Positions 1 to 12,100 of a DNA stretch of 30,788 bases are shown piece after piece; within the stretch, counting starts at the first letter, position 1, and the number at the start of each line of letters is the position of its first letter. The translations under genes and the position numbers were made by a program. The notes under the pieces are model-generated. The model saw nothing but the letters and a program-made list of their open reading frames with translations. It ran no database searches and had not been told where the DNA came from. The DNA is from JADJWR01 sp964509545 (GTDB taxonomy: Bacteria; Pseudomonadota; Gammaproteobacteria; Burkholderiales; Burkholderiaceae_F), in NCBI GenBank assembly GCA_964509545.1, contig CAZDXQ010000047.1, positions 1-30,788 on the forward strand, read 5' to 3'.

Positions 1-9
1 GCAGGATGA

Positions 10-510
10 CGACCAACAACTCGTCCTCCTCTGAAAAACGTTGGGACACTACTGATCGCCGCCAACAAGCAGGAGCAATACGAGGCGCTGTGCCGGGTCC
101 TCGGACGTGAGGAGCTGATCGCCGATCCGCGTTTTGCCGGTCGCGAGGCACGCAAGCGCAACCGCCGCGCGCTCGCCGCCGAACTGGAGGTCATCCTGCG
201 GCAGCAGGCGGCTTTGCACTGGGAAGGCGAACTGAACCGCGCCGGCGTTCCCGCGGGTCGCGTGCTGTCGCTGCCGCAGGCGCTCGAACTGGCGCAGGTG
301 CGCGAACGGCAGTTGTTGCGGCGATTCGCGCCGGTGGCCGGCGTCAACCGCGAGGTGACGGTGCTGCGCGCCGGCTTTCGCCTCGCCGATGGCGATCCGG
401 GGCCGGCTGCGCCACCGCCGCGGCTGGGCGAACACACTGACGAGGTCCTGCAGCAGATCGGTTACGGTGCCGAGGAAATCGAGCGCCTGCGCAGCGAGGG
501 CGTGCTGTAG
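10..510 (+). CDS. CaiB/BaiF-type CoA-transferase, C-terminal part, 5' end missing or broken
   Basis: The frame ending in TAG at 508-510 reads like the C-terminal third of a family III (CaiB/BaiF) acyl-CoA transferase: TLLIAANKQEQYEALCRVLG, then ADPRFAGREARKRNR, an AGVPAGRVLSLPQAL segment and a final LGEHTDEVLQQIGY motif. These enzymes move CoA between acyl donors and acceptors. Family members are about 400 residues, so most of the gene lies outside the window. Homology is convincing only from about base 45. The same frame has a TGA at 7-9, and the first ~45 bases are less GC-rich and do not read like the family, so the window starts either at a damaged contig edge or inside a disrupted gene. 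It runs towards the convergent yhbY. Confidence 0.72.
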   Translation, partial: RPTTRPPLKNVGTLLIAANKQEQYEALCRVLGREELIADPRFAGREARKRNRRALAAELEVILRQQAALHWEGELNRAGVPAGRVLSLPQALELAQVRERQLLRRFAPVAGVNREVTVLRAGFRLADGDPGPAAPPPRLGEHTDEVLQQIGYGAEEIERLRSEGVL

Positions 511-560
511 CGGGCAATGCGCCCGCGCCCGGGCAACGGCAGCCGAACAACGAGATCGGC

Positions 561-989
561 TTAGCGGCCTCGACCGCTGCCGCGGCGCGGCGCCGCGCGC
601 GGCGCGAAACTCGCCTGCCGCGCGCGTGACGGCGCGTGGCGGGTCGCCGGGGCCGACGCCGGGGCACGGCCTCTCGCCACGCCGCCCGCCGGCCGGGTCG
701 GCGCCTCCTCTTCAGGGCGCGGCCGATACAGCACCAGCAGCTTGCCGATCAGTTGCACGCGCGCCGCACCCAGTCGGTCGGCGATCTGGGCGCAGATCGA
801 TTCGCGCTCATCGCGGTCATCGCCGGGAATACGCACCTTGATCAGTTCATGCGCGGCGAGCGCCCGATCCGTCTCCTTCAACACCGCTTCCGTCAGGCCG
901 GCAGCGCCGAGCAGCACGACCGGGTTCAGGTGATGGGCGCGGGCGCGAAGCGCCAGGCGCTCGTCGCGGCTCAGGGTCAGTTCGCTCAT
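561..989 (-). CDS. yhbY: YhbY-family CRM-domain RNA-binding protein
   Basis: Small RNA-binding protein of the CRS1/YhbY (CRM) family, associated in bacteria with pre-50S ribosomal particles. The CRM fold occupies residues 1-90, with the GxxG-type loop as GAAG at 28-31 inside VVLLGAAGLTEAVL, followed by AAHELIKVRI and LIGKLLVLYRP near the domain end. At 142 residues it is longer than the ~97-residue E. coli protein because of an Ala/Arg/Pro-rich basic tail (91-142), which is common in betaproteobacteria and probably disordered. It is divergent from rlmE with 48 bp between the starts. That gap holds a small inverted repeat (GTAGG-CTAA-CCTAC) which may overlap both promoters. The yhbY / rlmE-ftsH arrangement is conserved in many proteobacteria. 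Confidence 0.93.
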   Translation of the reverse strand: MSELTLSRDERLALRARAHHLNPVVLLGAAGLTEAVLKETDRALAAHELIKVRIPGDDRDERESICAQIADRLGAARVQLIGKLLVLYRPRPEEEAPTRPAGGVARGRAPASAPATRHAPSRARQASFAPRAAPRRGSGRGR

Positions 990-1037
990 GATGCGTAGGC
1001 TAACCTACCGACCCGCTGCCAGCGTGGACTGCGGCCG

Positions 1038-1706
1038 ATGCCTGTTGCCAAGAAGAAGCACCGTTCCAAGCGGGCGTGGATCCAGCGTCACGTCACGGAT
1101 CCGTTCGTCAAGGCGGCCACTGCGCAGGGCTACCGGGCGCGCTCGGCGTTCAAGTTGATCGAGATCGACGACAAGGATCACCTGCTGCGGCCGGGGCTCG
1201 CGGTGGTCGACCTCGGCGCCGCGCCCGGAAGCTGGGCGCAGGTCGTCCGGCAACGGCTGGCCGGCGCCGATGGCCATGTCCGTGGGCGCATTGTCGCGCT
1301 CGATCTGCTGCCCATGGACCCGCTGCCCGACGTGGTCTTCATCCAGGGCGACTTTCGCGAGCAGGAGGTCGCCGATCGGCTGGCCGAGGCGCTCGCCGGT
1401 CAAAAGGTCGACCTGATCCTCTCCGACCTGTCGCCGAACCTGTCCGGCATCGCCGCGGCCGATGCCGCCCGCGGCATGCATCTGCTTGAACTGGCGCTGG
1501 AATTCGCGGTCGCGCAGCTGAAACCCGGCGGCACGCTGCTGGTCAAAGCGTTCCAGGGCAGCGGCTACAGCCAGTTTGTCGCTGAACTGAAGAAATGCTT
1601 TTCGTCGGTCTCGGTACGCAAGCCGGCCGCGTCCCGTGCCGAATCGGCGGAAACCTACCTTCTGGCTCGCCGATTCAAGGGTTGCCCCGCAGCGGCGTCG
1701 ACTTGA
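1038..1706 (+). CDS. rlmE: 23S rRNA (uridine-2'-O)-methyltransferase RlmE (FtsJ/RrmJ)
   Basis: SAM-dependent methyltransferase that 2'-O-methylates U2552 in the A loop of 23S rRNA, acting on the 50S subunit. It is 222 residues, close to the family norm (~209). The SAM motif VDLGAAPGSW is at 57-66. The K-D-K-E catalytic set is visible as K39 (RSAFKL), D130 (LSDLSPNLSG), K170 (LLVKAFQG) and E205 (ESAETYLLA). The basic N-terminus KKKHRSKRAWIQRHV fits RNA binding. The TGA stop (1704-1706) overlaps the sigma32-like -35 element proposed for ftsH. In E. coli rlmE and ftsH are co-transcribed as a heat-shock unit, and the same order is present here. Confidence 0.97.
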   Translation: MPVAKKKHRSKRAWIQRHVTDPFVKAATAQGYRARSAFKLIEIDDKDHLLRPGLAVVDLGAAPGSWAQVVRQRLAGADGHVRGRIVALDLLPMDPLPDVVFIQGDFREQEVADRLAEALAGQKVDLILSDLSPNLSGIAAADAARGMHLLELALEFAVAQLKPGGTLLVKAFQGSGYSQFVAELKKCFSSVSVRKPAASRAESAETYLLARRFKGCPAAAST

Positions 1707-1731
1707 AAGCAGCAGTATTCCGGCCGCATAT
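1702..1731 (+). promoter_or_regulatory. Candidate sigma32 (heat-shock) promoter for ftsH
   Basis: CTTGAAA (1702-1708), a 15-bp spacer and CCGCATAT (1724-1731) match the sigma32 consensus CTTGAAA-N11-16-CCCCATNT with one mismatch in the -10 element. It begins within the rlmE stop codon and leaves a leader of about 80 nt before ftsH. FtsH is a classic sigma32 target. Found by eye, not tested. Confidence 0.6.
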
Positions 1732-1818
1732 AGTGTTTTCGTCTGGTAGGCGCAGGTTTTCCCTTCGACCTACAATTCCCAGCATCGCGCCGCGCTTGCG
1801 GCCGCCCAGGAGTCGATC

Positions 1819-3720
<1,902 letters not shown>

Positions 3721-3745
3721 CCGGCTGCCGAAAGGTGGACGCAAC

Positions 3746-3783
3746 GCGCATTCGGGGCCGGCAATCGGCCCCGAATGCGCTTT
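3746..3783 (+). terminator. Strong hairpin between ftsH and folP
   Basis: A perfect 15-bp stem (3746-3760 pairing with 3766-3780) with loop GCAAT is followed by only TTT. It looks like an intrinsic terminator for ftsH with a weak U-tract. It ends 10 bp before the folP ATG, so it could instead attenuate transcription into folP or affect ribosome access. Confidence 0.7.
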
Positions 3784-3790
3784 GGTGGTC

Positions 3791-4626
3791 ATGAAAGCTT
3801 CCTCCGCCAATCCGATCACGGCCGCGCTGGCGCTTCGCCGGCCGCTGCTGATGGGCATCGTCAACGTCACGCCCGATTCGTTCCATGACGGCGGCCGCTA
3901 TGCGACGGCCGACGCAGCGATCGCACAGGCGCACCGGCTGATCGAAGACGGCGCCGACCTCATCGACGTCGGTGGCGAGTCGACCCGGCCGGGCGCGTTG
4001 CCGGTCGCGGTCGACGAGGAACTGGCGCGCGTGCTGCCGGTGCTGGAGGCGGTGCGCGGCGTCGGCGTGCCGGTGTCGGTCGACACGCGCCATCCGGAGG
4101 TGATGCGCGCCGTGCTCGCCGCCGGCTGCGCCATGATCAACGACGTCAATGCGCTGCGCGCGCCCGGCGCGGTCGAGGCCGTCGCCGGAACCGACGCATC
4201 CGTCTGTCTGATGCACATGCAGGGCGAACCGCGGACAATGCAGGCAGCGCCGCACTACGCCGACGTCGTTGCTGAAGTGACCGCTTTCCTGCAGTCGCGG
4301 ATCGAGACCTGCATCGCGGCCGGAATCGAGCGCAGCAGGATCGTGGTCGACCCGGGCTTCGGCTTCGGCAAGCGGCTGCAGGACAACGTGGCCCTGGCCC
4401 GGGCGCTGCCGCGGCTGGCGCAACTGGCGCCGGTGCTGGTCGGGCTGTCGCGCAAGTCGATGATCGGCGCGCTGACCGGGCGCGCTGCGACCGAGGAGCG
4501 GCTCGCCGGCAGCCTGGCGGCGGCGCTGTGGGCGGCGCGGCAGGGCGCGGCGATCCTGCGCGTGCACGACGTGACGGCCACACGCGACGCGCTGGCGGTG
4601 TGGTGGCAACTGGAGGGGGACGGTCA

Positions 4627-4630
<4 letters not shown>
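3791..4630 (+). CDS. folP: Dihydropteroate synthase
   Basis: Joins p-aminobenzoate to 6-hydroxymethyl-7,8-dihydropterin pyrophosphate to give dihydropteroate in folate synthesis; it is the sulfonamide target. The 279-residue TIM barrel shows all family motifs: MGIVNVTPDSF (21-31), GGESTRPG (61-68), VSVDT and INDVN (116-120), VVDPGFGFGK (185-194), GLSRKS (218-223) and RVHD (257-260). The ATG at 3791 is chosen because it gives the standard N-terminus; longer in-frame readings run back into ftsH. The Shine-Dalgarno is weak (GGTGG), and a 15-bp hairpin ends 10 bp upstream. The stop overlaps the glmM start as ATGA, which implies translational coupling. ftsH-folP-glmM is a conserved gene string. 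Confidence 0.97.
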
Positions 4631-5964
<1,334 letters not shown>

Positions 5965-6084
5965 CGGCAGTCGAACCGGTCCTGACTACCTTCCCGTGAG
6001 GGGGCCGACGCCTCGTCAGCGGGTTAGTCCGTGCGCGCCTCGGACGGCCGACGCGACGAAGCATGGAGCGCGTTGGGCCTGTCG

Positions 6085-6870
6085 TCAGGCCGGAGCACGG
6101 GCGATCCCGAAGTGCCGCGCATAGCGTGCATTGATGCGATCGAGGGTCAGCAGGACGAGGAAGTCCGCAGAGTTGAACTGCGGGTCCCAGGCCGGATCGC
6201 CGCAAACCTGGGCGCCGAGCCGGAGGTAGCCCTTGATCAGCGGCGGCAGGTCGCCATGCGCCAGCCGCTCGAGCCGCTCGTGTGGAAAGCGCAGGCGGGG
6301 AAACACTCGATACTCGGGCGGTGCAAGATGACTTTGCACGGCATCATGGACGAACGCGGCCTGGCGCCCGCCGTCGGCGAGGCCGACGCTGGCGCAGCCG
6401 ACCATGTGGCGGTAGCCATTCACCTTCATGTACTGGGCCAGCCCGGCCCAGAGCAGCATGATGGCCGGCCCTGAACGATAGTCGCGGTGCACGCACGAGC
6501 GGCCAACCTCGATCAACGACGGCCGCAGCGGATCGAGCCGGTGCAGATCGAATTCGGCATCCGAATACAGGCGTCCGACGCGACAGGCGCCGTGTGGCGG
6601 CAGTGCGCGGTAGGTGCCGACCACGCGCAGCGTCTGCGTGTCGCGCACGACGATGTGATCGCAGTGCTCGTCGAACGCGTCAACGTCCAGACCGGCGCCG
6701 CTGTCGATCTGCGCGCCGAGTTCATCGGCGAAGACCTTGTAGCGCAGGCGCTGCGCATCCTCGACTTCGCCCGGCGTCGATGCGACGGCAACCGTCAGGC
6801 GTTTACGTCCGTTGCCGGTCGCGCCAGTCGAAATGCCCGCTACCGCGGGCGTGTCGTGAAGCTCCTCCAC
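6085..6870 (-). CDS. OlsB-like GNAT-family acyl-ACP N-acyltransferase (ornithine-lipid type)
   Basis: A 261-residue member of the GNAT-related family that includes OlsB, which N-acylates ornithine from 3-hydroxyacyl-ACP to make lyso-ornithine lipid, a phosphorus-free membrane lipid. Visible signatures are RLRYKVFADELGA (41-53), DAFDEHCDHIVV (64-75), VVGTYRAL (83-90), the EVGRSCVHRDYR core (121-132), LLWAGLAQYM (139-148) and MVGCASV (156-162). The start is GTG at 6870, with GAGGA about 9 nt upstream and no in-frame ATG before the domain. No OlsA partner is in the window, so the substrate is inferred; the family also contains other long-chain N-acyl transferases once annotated as haemolysins. 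A candidate Pho box with a -10 element lies in the 118-bp gap upstream. Confidence 0.78.
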   Translation of the reverse strand: MEELHDTPAVAGISTGATGNGRKRLTVAVASTPGEVEDAQRLRYKVFADELGAQIDSGAGLDVDAFDEHCDHIVVRDTQTLRVVGTYRALPPHGACRVGRLYSDAEFDLHRLDPLRPSLIEVGRSCVHRDYRSGPAIMLLWAGLAQYMKVNGYRHMVGCASVGLADGGRQAAFVHDAVQSHLAPPEYRVFPRLRFPHERLERLAHGDLPPLIKGYLRLGAQVCGDPAWDPQFNSADFLVLLTLDRINARYARHFGIARAPA

Positions 6871-6903
6871 CGTGCCGCTTCCTCGTTGATCGCAATGCTG
6901 CGC

Positions 6904-6937
6904 AGGCTAAGCGCCGGCGGTGACCGTCCGATGAAGC
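6904..6937 (-). promoter_or_regulatory. Candidate Pho box and -10 for the OlsB-like gene
   Basis: On the minus strand 6937-6920 reads GCTTCAT-CGGA-CGGTCAC (two 7-bp half-sites, 4-bp spacer). Ten bases later comes TAGCCT (6909-6904) as a -10. A third weaker half-site lies 11 bp further upstream (6942-6948). The match to CTGTCAY is good in the second half-site and moderate in the first. Confidence 0.45.
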
Positions 6938-6988
6938 GCAGATGTCGACCGAGTGACGGCGCCGAGGCGCGCCGAGGATGGCGCGCGA

Positions 6989-8044
6989 CTATGCGCTCGA
7001 TGACGCGGCAAGCGAGACCGGGCCCGTGGCCGGCAGCGGCTTCTGCAGTGAGACGAATTCCTTCGTCGCGGCGGCCCAGGAGCGCGCGAGCGCGAACGCG
7101 CGGCACCGCTGCCGGTCGATCTTCAGCGCGCCCATCGCGGCAACGCGCAGGTCGTCGGCCAGGACACCGACCTCGGAGCCGCCGATCACGTCGACCGGTC
7201 CCTGTACCGGGTACGCGGCCACCGGCGTGCCGCAGGCCAGCGCTTCGAGGAGCACGAGGCCGAAGGTGTCAGTCCGACTTGGAAAGACGAATACGTCGGC
7301 GCTGCTGTACAGGCGTGCCAGTTCCGACTGCGCCAGCACGCCGAAGAAATGAACTTCCGGAAAGCGCCGTTTCAAGAGGGCAAGCGCGGGCCCTTCGCCG
7401 GCCACGACCTTGCTGCCGGGCAGGTCGGTCGCCAGGAATTCACCGATGTTCTTCTCGACCGAAACGCGGCCGACGTAAAGAAAGACCGGCTTCGGCAGCG
7501 GCAGGGGCAATGGCAGTGGCGGCGAGGGTTTGAAGACTTCCGTATCGACGCCGCGCGTCCACAAGGCGACATTGCCGATTCCATGTTCGATCAATTCGCG
7601 GGCCACGGTCGGTGTCGGCGCCATCACAACCGCCGCGTCGCGGTGAAAGCGTCGCATCGCCGCGTAGGTCCACGCCTGCGGGATGCGATACATCGCCCGC
7701 AGGTATTGCGGAAAGCGTGTGTGGTAGGCGCTGGTGAAAGGCACGCCGCGGCGGCGGCACCATGAGCGCGCCGCGCGGCCGAGCGGACCCTCGGTGGCGA
7801 TGTGCACGGCGACCTCGTCGCCGGCAGCGGTTTCCGCCGCCAGCATGCGGCCGAGTCGTATCTGCGGCAGCACCGCCAGACGGATGCCGTCGTAACCGGG
7901 ACAGGGCACGGTGAGGAAGCGTTCGGGCGACAGCACGACGGTCTGATGGCCAGCGCGTTCCAGTTCGCGATTGGTGGCCTCGATCGTGCGCACCACGCCG
8001 TTGACCTGCGGCGCCCAGGCGTCGGTGACGGTGATGATCTTCAC
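6989..8044 (-). CDS. GT4-family glycosyltransferase, probably lipid-directed (Agt-like)
   Basis: A 351-residue GT-B enzyme of family GT4. The N-terminal acceptor domain begins MKIITVTDAWAPQVNGVVRT and includes HIATEGPLGRAAR (81-93) and FTSAYHTRFPQYLR (103-116). The donor domain has VGRVSVEKNI (191-200) and the EX7E-like stretch SRTDTFGLVLLEALACGTPVA, with D259 in place of the first Glu and E267 as the second. The GTG start overlaps the TGA of the metallophosphoesterase gene upstream (8041-8044), so the two are translationally coupled. Such pairs (PlcP plus a GT4) are known in phosphate-starved bacteria, where the transferase puts a sugar on diacylglycerol. A Pro-Leu repeat (residues ~173-186) sits in the interdomain linker. 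Acceptor and sugar are inferred. Confidence 0.82.
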   Translation of the reverse strand: MKIITVTDAWAPQVNGVVRTIEATNRELERAGHQTVVLSPERFLTVPCPGYDGIRLAVLPQIRLGRMLAAETAAGDEVAVHIATEGPLGRAARSWCRRRGVPFTSAYHTRFPQYLRAMYRIPQAWTYAAMRRFHRDAAVVMAPTPTVARELIEHGIGNVALWTRGVDTEVFKPSPPLPLPLPLPKPVFLYVGRVSVEKNIGEFLATDLPGSKVVAGEGPALALLKRRFPEVHFFGVLAQSELARLYSSADVFVFPSRTDTFGLVLLEALACGTPVAAYPVQGPVDVIGGSEVGVLADDLRVAAMGALKIDRQRCRAFALARSWAAATKEFVSLQKPLPATGPVSLAASSSA

Positions 8045-9018
8045 GCGGAGTTCTCCATCGCTGGCGTCACGGCGCCAGTTGTCGTCAAGGTCTCCGCGCC
8101 CGCCGTTTCTGCGGCGAACGCGGGCTCGGCCTCGGCCCAGTGCGGCACAGGCTCTCCGGGCGAAAGGATTTCGCTCCAGCGCAGGATGCGCAGTTCGCCG
8201 TCGACGGTCTCGACGATGGCCGTCAGGCTTTCTACCCAATCGCCGCTGTTGCAGTACAGCAGTCCGTCCACCGTGCGGATCTCGGCGTGGTGAATGTGGC
8301 CGCAAAGCACGCCGTCGTAGCCGTGCCGGCGTGCCTCGCGGGCCAGCACCTGCTCGAAGCCGCTGATGAAACTCACCGCGTTCTTCACCTTGTGCTTCAG
8401 GTAGGCCGACAGCGACCAGTAGCCGAGGCCAAGCCACGCACGCACCGCGTTGAAGTGCCGGTTCAGCCACAGCGCAAAGTCGTAAAGCTGGTCACCGACA
8501 TACGCCAGCCATTTGGCGTGGTGCAGCACGCCGTCGGCGAAGTCGCCGTGCACCACCCACAACCTGCGTCCGTCGGCCAGACGATGTTCGGCCTGATCGC
8601 ACAGCGCGATGCCTCCGAATTCAAGGCCGGCAAACTGGCGGCCGAATTCGTCGTGGTTGCCGAGCACATAGAAGACGCGCGTGCCCTTTCGCGCCTTGCG
8701 CAGCACCTTCTGCACGACGTCGTTGTGTGTTTGTGGCCAGTAAAAGCCATTGCGCATCGCCCAGCCGTCGATCACGTCGCCGACGAGGTACAGCACATCC
8801 GATTCGTTGTGGCGCAGGAAGTCGAGCAGATACTCGGCCTTGCAGCCGCGCGTACCGAGGTGGATGTCGGAGATGAAGATGGCCCGGTAGCGATGGTCGC
8901 AGGGGTGTGCCGCCCGGCGGTCCACCGCCGCGGGAGCCAGCGCGCCCCGCGGGAGGCCGAAATCGGCGTTCAGCACGGAGGCCTGTCGCGTGTACCCGGC
9001 GAACCATTGGAAACGCAT
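8041..9018 (-). CDS. plcP: PlcP-like metallophosphoesterase (phospholipase C of lipid remodelling; LpxH-related)
   Basis: A 325-residue calcineurin-like phosphoesterase of the group often annotated UDP-2,3-diacylglucosamine diphosphatase, which includes the Sinorhizobium PlcP that splits phospholipids into diacylglycerol and head-group phosphate. Metal ligands: D51 and H53 (SDIHLG), D81 (LVGDVID), N121-H122 (GNHD), H158 (VVHGD), H241 and H243 (GHIHH). The block YWPQTHNDVVQKVLRKARKG and LSAYLKHKVKNAV are typical of this group. It lacks an obvious signal peptide and has ~43 residues before the core; GTG at 8976 is an alternative start. It overlaps the GT4 gene by 4 nt. Context next to pst/pho genes favours PlcP over a lipid A role, but that is inference. 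Confidence 0.78.
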   Translation of the reverse strand: MRFQWFAGYTRQASVLNADFGLPRGALAPAAVDRRAAHPCDHRYRAIFISDIHLGTRGCKAEYLLDFLRHNESDVLYLVGDVIDGWAMRNGFYWPQTHNDVVQKVLRKARKGTRVFYVLGNHDEFGRQFAGLEFGGIALCDQAEHRLADGRRLWVVHGDFADGVLHHAKWLAYVGDQLYDFALWLNRHFNAVRAWLGLGYWSLSAYLKHKVKNAVSFISGFEQVLAREARRHGYDGVLCGHIHHAEIRTVDGLLYCNSGDWVESLTAIVETVDGELRILRWSEILSPGEPVPHWAEAEPAFAAETAGAETLTTTGAVTPAMENSA

Positions 9019-9027
9019 GTCTCACGC

Positions 9028-9061
9028 ATGCTACGTATCGACCGTGACATCGGCGTTACTT
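9028..9061 (-). promoter_or_regulatory. Candidate Pho box and -10 for the PlcP-like gene
   Basis: Minus strand 9061-9044 reads AAGTAAC-GCCG-ATGTCAC, followed after 10 bp by TAGCAT (9033-9028). The second half-site is strong, the first weak. The -10 lies only 9 bp before the ATG at 9018, so the mRNA would be nearly leaderless, or translation may start at GTG 8976. Confidence 0.45.
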
Positions 9062-9095
9062 GACCCGCCGTCCTCGCCGGCTTGACCTGCAGCAA

Positions 9096-9124
9096 CGGTC
9101 GGTCGTCTGTAACAGAACGGTCAT
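9096..9124 (+). promoter_or_regulatory. Row of three Pho-box-like half-sites before the P-type ATPase operon
   Basis: Half-sites CGGTCGG (9096-9102), CTGTAAC (9107-9113) and CGGTCAT (9118-9124) are spaced by exactly 11 bp. The last two form an 18-bp Pho-box-like site. Unlike the other candidates there is no TAnnnT 10 bp downstream. The element may serve the ATPase gene at 9163 or add PhoB sites to the divergent promoter. Confidence 0.35.
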
Positions 9125-9162
9125 CAGCGCCGAGCAAGCTGCGGCCGATAGTGCTGTCGTAG

Positions 9163-12100
9163 ATGCCAGTTCGCAACTCAGGGGAGAAAAGGCTGCTGCA
9201 GGTCATCGCTCGCGAGCCGCGAGCGGTGCGCGTGCGCGTGCACGGCCTGCTCGGTTCCCCGTCGCTGGCTCACTGGATCGAGACACGGGCAGCCGGATTC
9301 GGCCTTTCGGCCGCCGGCATCCGGGCCAGCAGCAGCACTGGCCTCGTGCGGATTGCGACGGTCGCCGACCTCGACGTCGCCTCGCCGCTGCGGCGCTGCG
9401 TGGAGGCATTCGCCGCCACCTCCGCTGCGCGCCCTACGCGCACCAGCGCGCCGGTCGCGCGCCTGCGTCCGCCCGCACCGCCGACGACGAGGAAGGTATT
9501 GCCTGCCGCGGCCGCAGCGCCGAAGGCGCCGGCAAAGGAGAAGTCGCGCAAGCCGCCGGCGGGATCCCTCGAGTGGCACGCCGCGCCGCTGGCGTCGGTC
9601 TGGCGGATACTGGGCGGCGACGCCGGTGGCCTGAGCAGCGGCGAGGCGGCGCGCCGACTGAACCGTGACGGCGCCAACCGCATCAACGATATCGCCGGCC
9701 GCAGCGACGGCGAGATCCTGATCGACCAGTTCAAGTCGGTGCCGGTGGCTCTGCTCGCCGGCTCGGGCGCTGTGGCGCTGGCCAGTCGCGCCTGGGCCGA
9801 CGCGGCGGCGATCGGAACAGTGGTCGCCGCCAATGCCGGCATCGGCTTCTACACGGAGCGCACAGCCGAGAAGACGGTCAGCAGCCTGCGCAAGCTCACG
9901 CCGGGCGAGGCGCGAGTGCTGCGCGACGGGAAGGAAGTACTGATTTCATCGCATGAGGTGGTAGCAGGCGACGTACTGCTGCTGAAGCCCGGTACGGCTG
10001 TGGCCGCGGACGCGCGAGTGATCGAGGCCCATCGGCTGTCGACCAACGAGGCGCCGCTGACTGGCGAGAGCCGTCAGGTGCGCAAGAAGCCGGTGGATTC
10101 GCTGCCGGCCCGCGCCTGCGTCGGCGAACGGAGCAACATGGTGTTCATGGGCACCGTCGTCTCCGGCGGCATGGGCAAGGCGGTCGTCGTGGCCACCGGC
10201 GAGCGAACCATGCTTGGCGGCATTCGGCGGATGGCTCAGCGGACCGAGCAGCCCTATACGAGGCTGCAGACGGAACTCGACGGACTCGGCCGTAACTTGG
10301 CTGTCGGCGCAGCGGCCCTGTGCGCGGGCGTATTTGGTATCGGCCTGTTGCGCGGGCGCGCCGCCGGACCCTTGCTGCGAACAGCGGTGTCGCTTGGTGT
10401 GGCGGCGATCCCGGAGGGCCTGCCGACGGTTGCAACCAGCCTGCTCGCTTCCGGCATCCGTACGCTGCAGAAGCACAACGTCTTCGCGCGCAAGCTCGAT
10501 GCGGTCGAGAACCTCGGCGCGGTGGATGTGGTCTGCTTCGACAAGACCGGCACCCTGACCGAGAACCGGATGCGGGTCGAGTCGCTGGTTTTCGGGCAGA
10601 AGCGGCTGCGGCTCGAAAACGGCAAACCGGTGTCGCTGCCGGCGGAATGGCTGCTGGTGGCCGTGTTGAACAACGAACTGGAGCTGGGCAACGGCGGCGA
10701 GTTGACCGGCTCGGCTACCGAACTGGCGCTGGTCGAATTCGCCCGGGCGCAGGGGGCGGACGTGGCGGCATTGCGTCGCCGCCACCCGCTGCTGGCGGTC
10801 AAGCACCGCTCCGAGCACCATCCGTACATGGTCACACTGCACGGGCCGGCGAAGGGCGGGCTGCTTCTGACCGTCAAGGGCCGGCCGCAGGAGGTGCTGG
10901 CGCGCTGCACGCAGTGGCACGACGGCAAGCGCATCATCGAGTTGACATCGGCCCGTCGACGGCAACTGCTGGCCGATAACAACGAACTGGCCGCGTCCGG
11001 TCACCGCGTGCTCGCCTTTGCGATCCGCCGCCAGAGCGGTCGGCAGTTGGGCAAGACGCGCGAGCTGACCTGGCTCGGCCTCGTCGGTCTGGCCGACTCG
11101 GTGCGGCCCGGCATCGCCAGGTCGATCGCCCGCTTCAAGGCGGCCGGCATCCGGCCGGTGATGCTGACCGGTGATCAACTTGGCACCGCGCAAGCGGTGG
11201 CCGAACGTGTCGGCCTCAACGGCGCGCAGGAAGTCGCCGATGCCGCCGCGCTGCCCGAAGACGCCACAAAGCTCGGCGATGTGATCGATCGCGCAGCCGT
11301 CTTCGCTCGGACCAGCCCCGGGATGAAGCTCGAGATCGTCAAGGCACTGCAAAGACGCGGCCACGTCGTCGCGATGGCTGGTGACGGCATCAACGACGGC
11401 CCGGCGCTGAAGACCGCCGATGTCGGCGTAGCGATGGGCGTGTCGGGCACCGACTTCGCCCATGCGATGAGCGACCTCGTATTGCAGAGCGATCACCCCG
11501 ACGATTTGCTGTCGGCGATCGCCGAGGGCCGCACGGCCTATCTGAATGTGAAGAAGGCGGTGCGCTACCTGGTCGCCACGAACGTCAGCGAACTGGCGGC
11601 CACCGCACTGTGCGTCGCCGCCGGGCTGCCCGAGCCGCTCGACCCGCTCGCACTGCTGTGGACGAACATCATCACCGACGTCTCGCCGGCCATCGCGCTC
11701 GGGCTCGAGCCGCCGGAGCCAGACATTCTCGAGCGGCCGCCGTTCCCGCGCGCCGAAGGCTTCCTCCAGCGCCGCGACTGGCAGCGGGTCGCCGTCGACG
11801 GCGGCATGATTACGGCAGCGACGATGGCCGCCTACCTTTACGGCGTTGCGCGCTATGGCCCGGGCCCGCGGGCGCGCACACTGGCCTTCATGACCATGAC
11901 CAGCGGTCAGCTGCTTTACGCACTTTCGGCCCGCTCGGAAACGCCGCTGAGCCTTCTGGGCAAAGACCGGCTACGCGCCAACCCATGGCTGGCGCGCACG
12001 GTGCTGATCTCGCTGGCGGTGCAGGCCGGCACGGTGCTGTTTCCGCCGCTGCGCGCGCTGCTGCGCACGACGCCGATCGGGCTGGCGGATGCCGGCGTGG

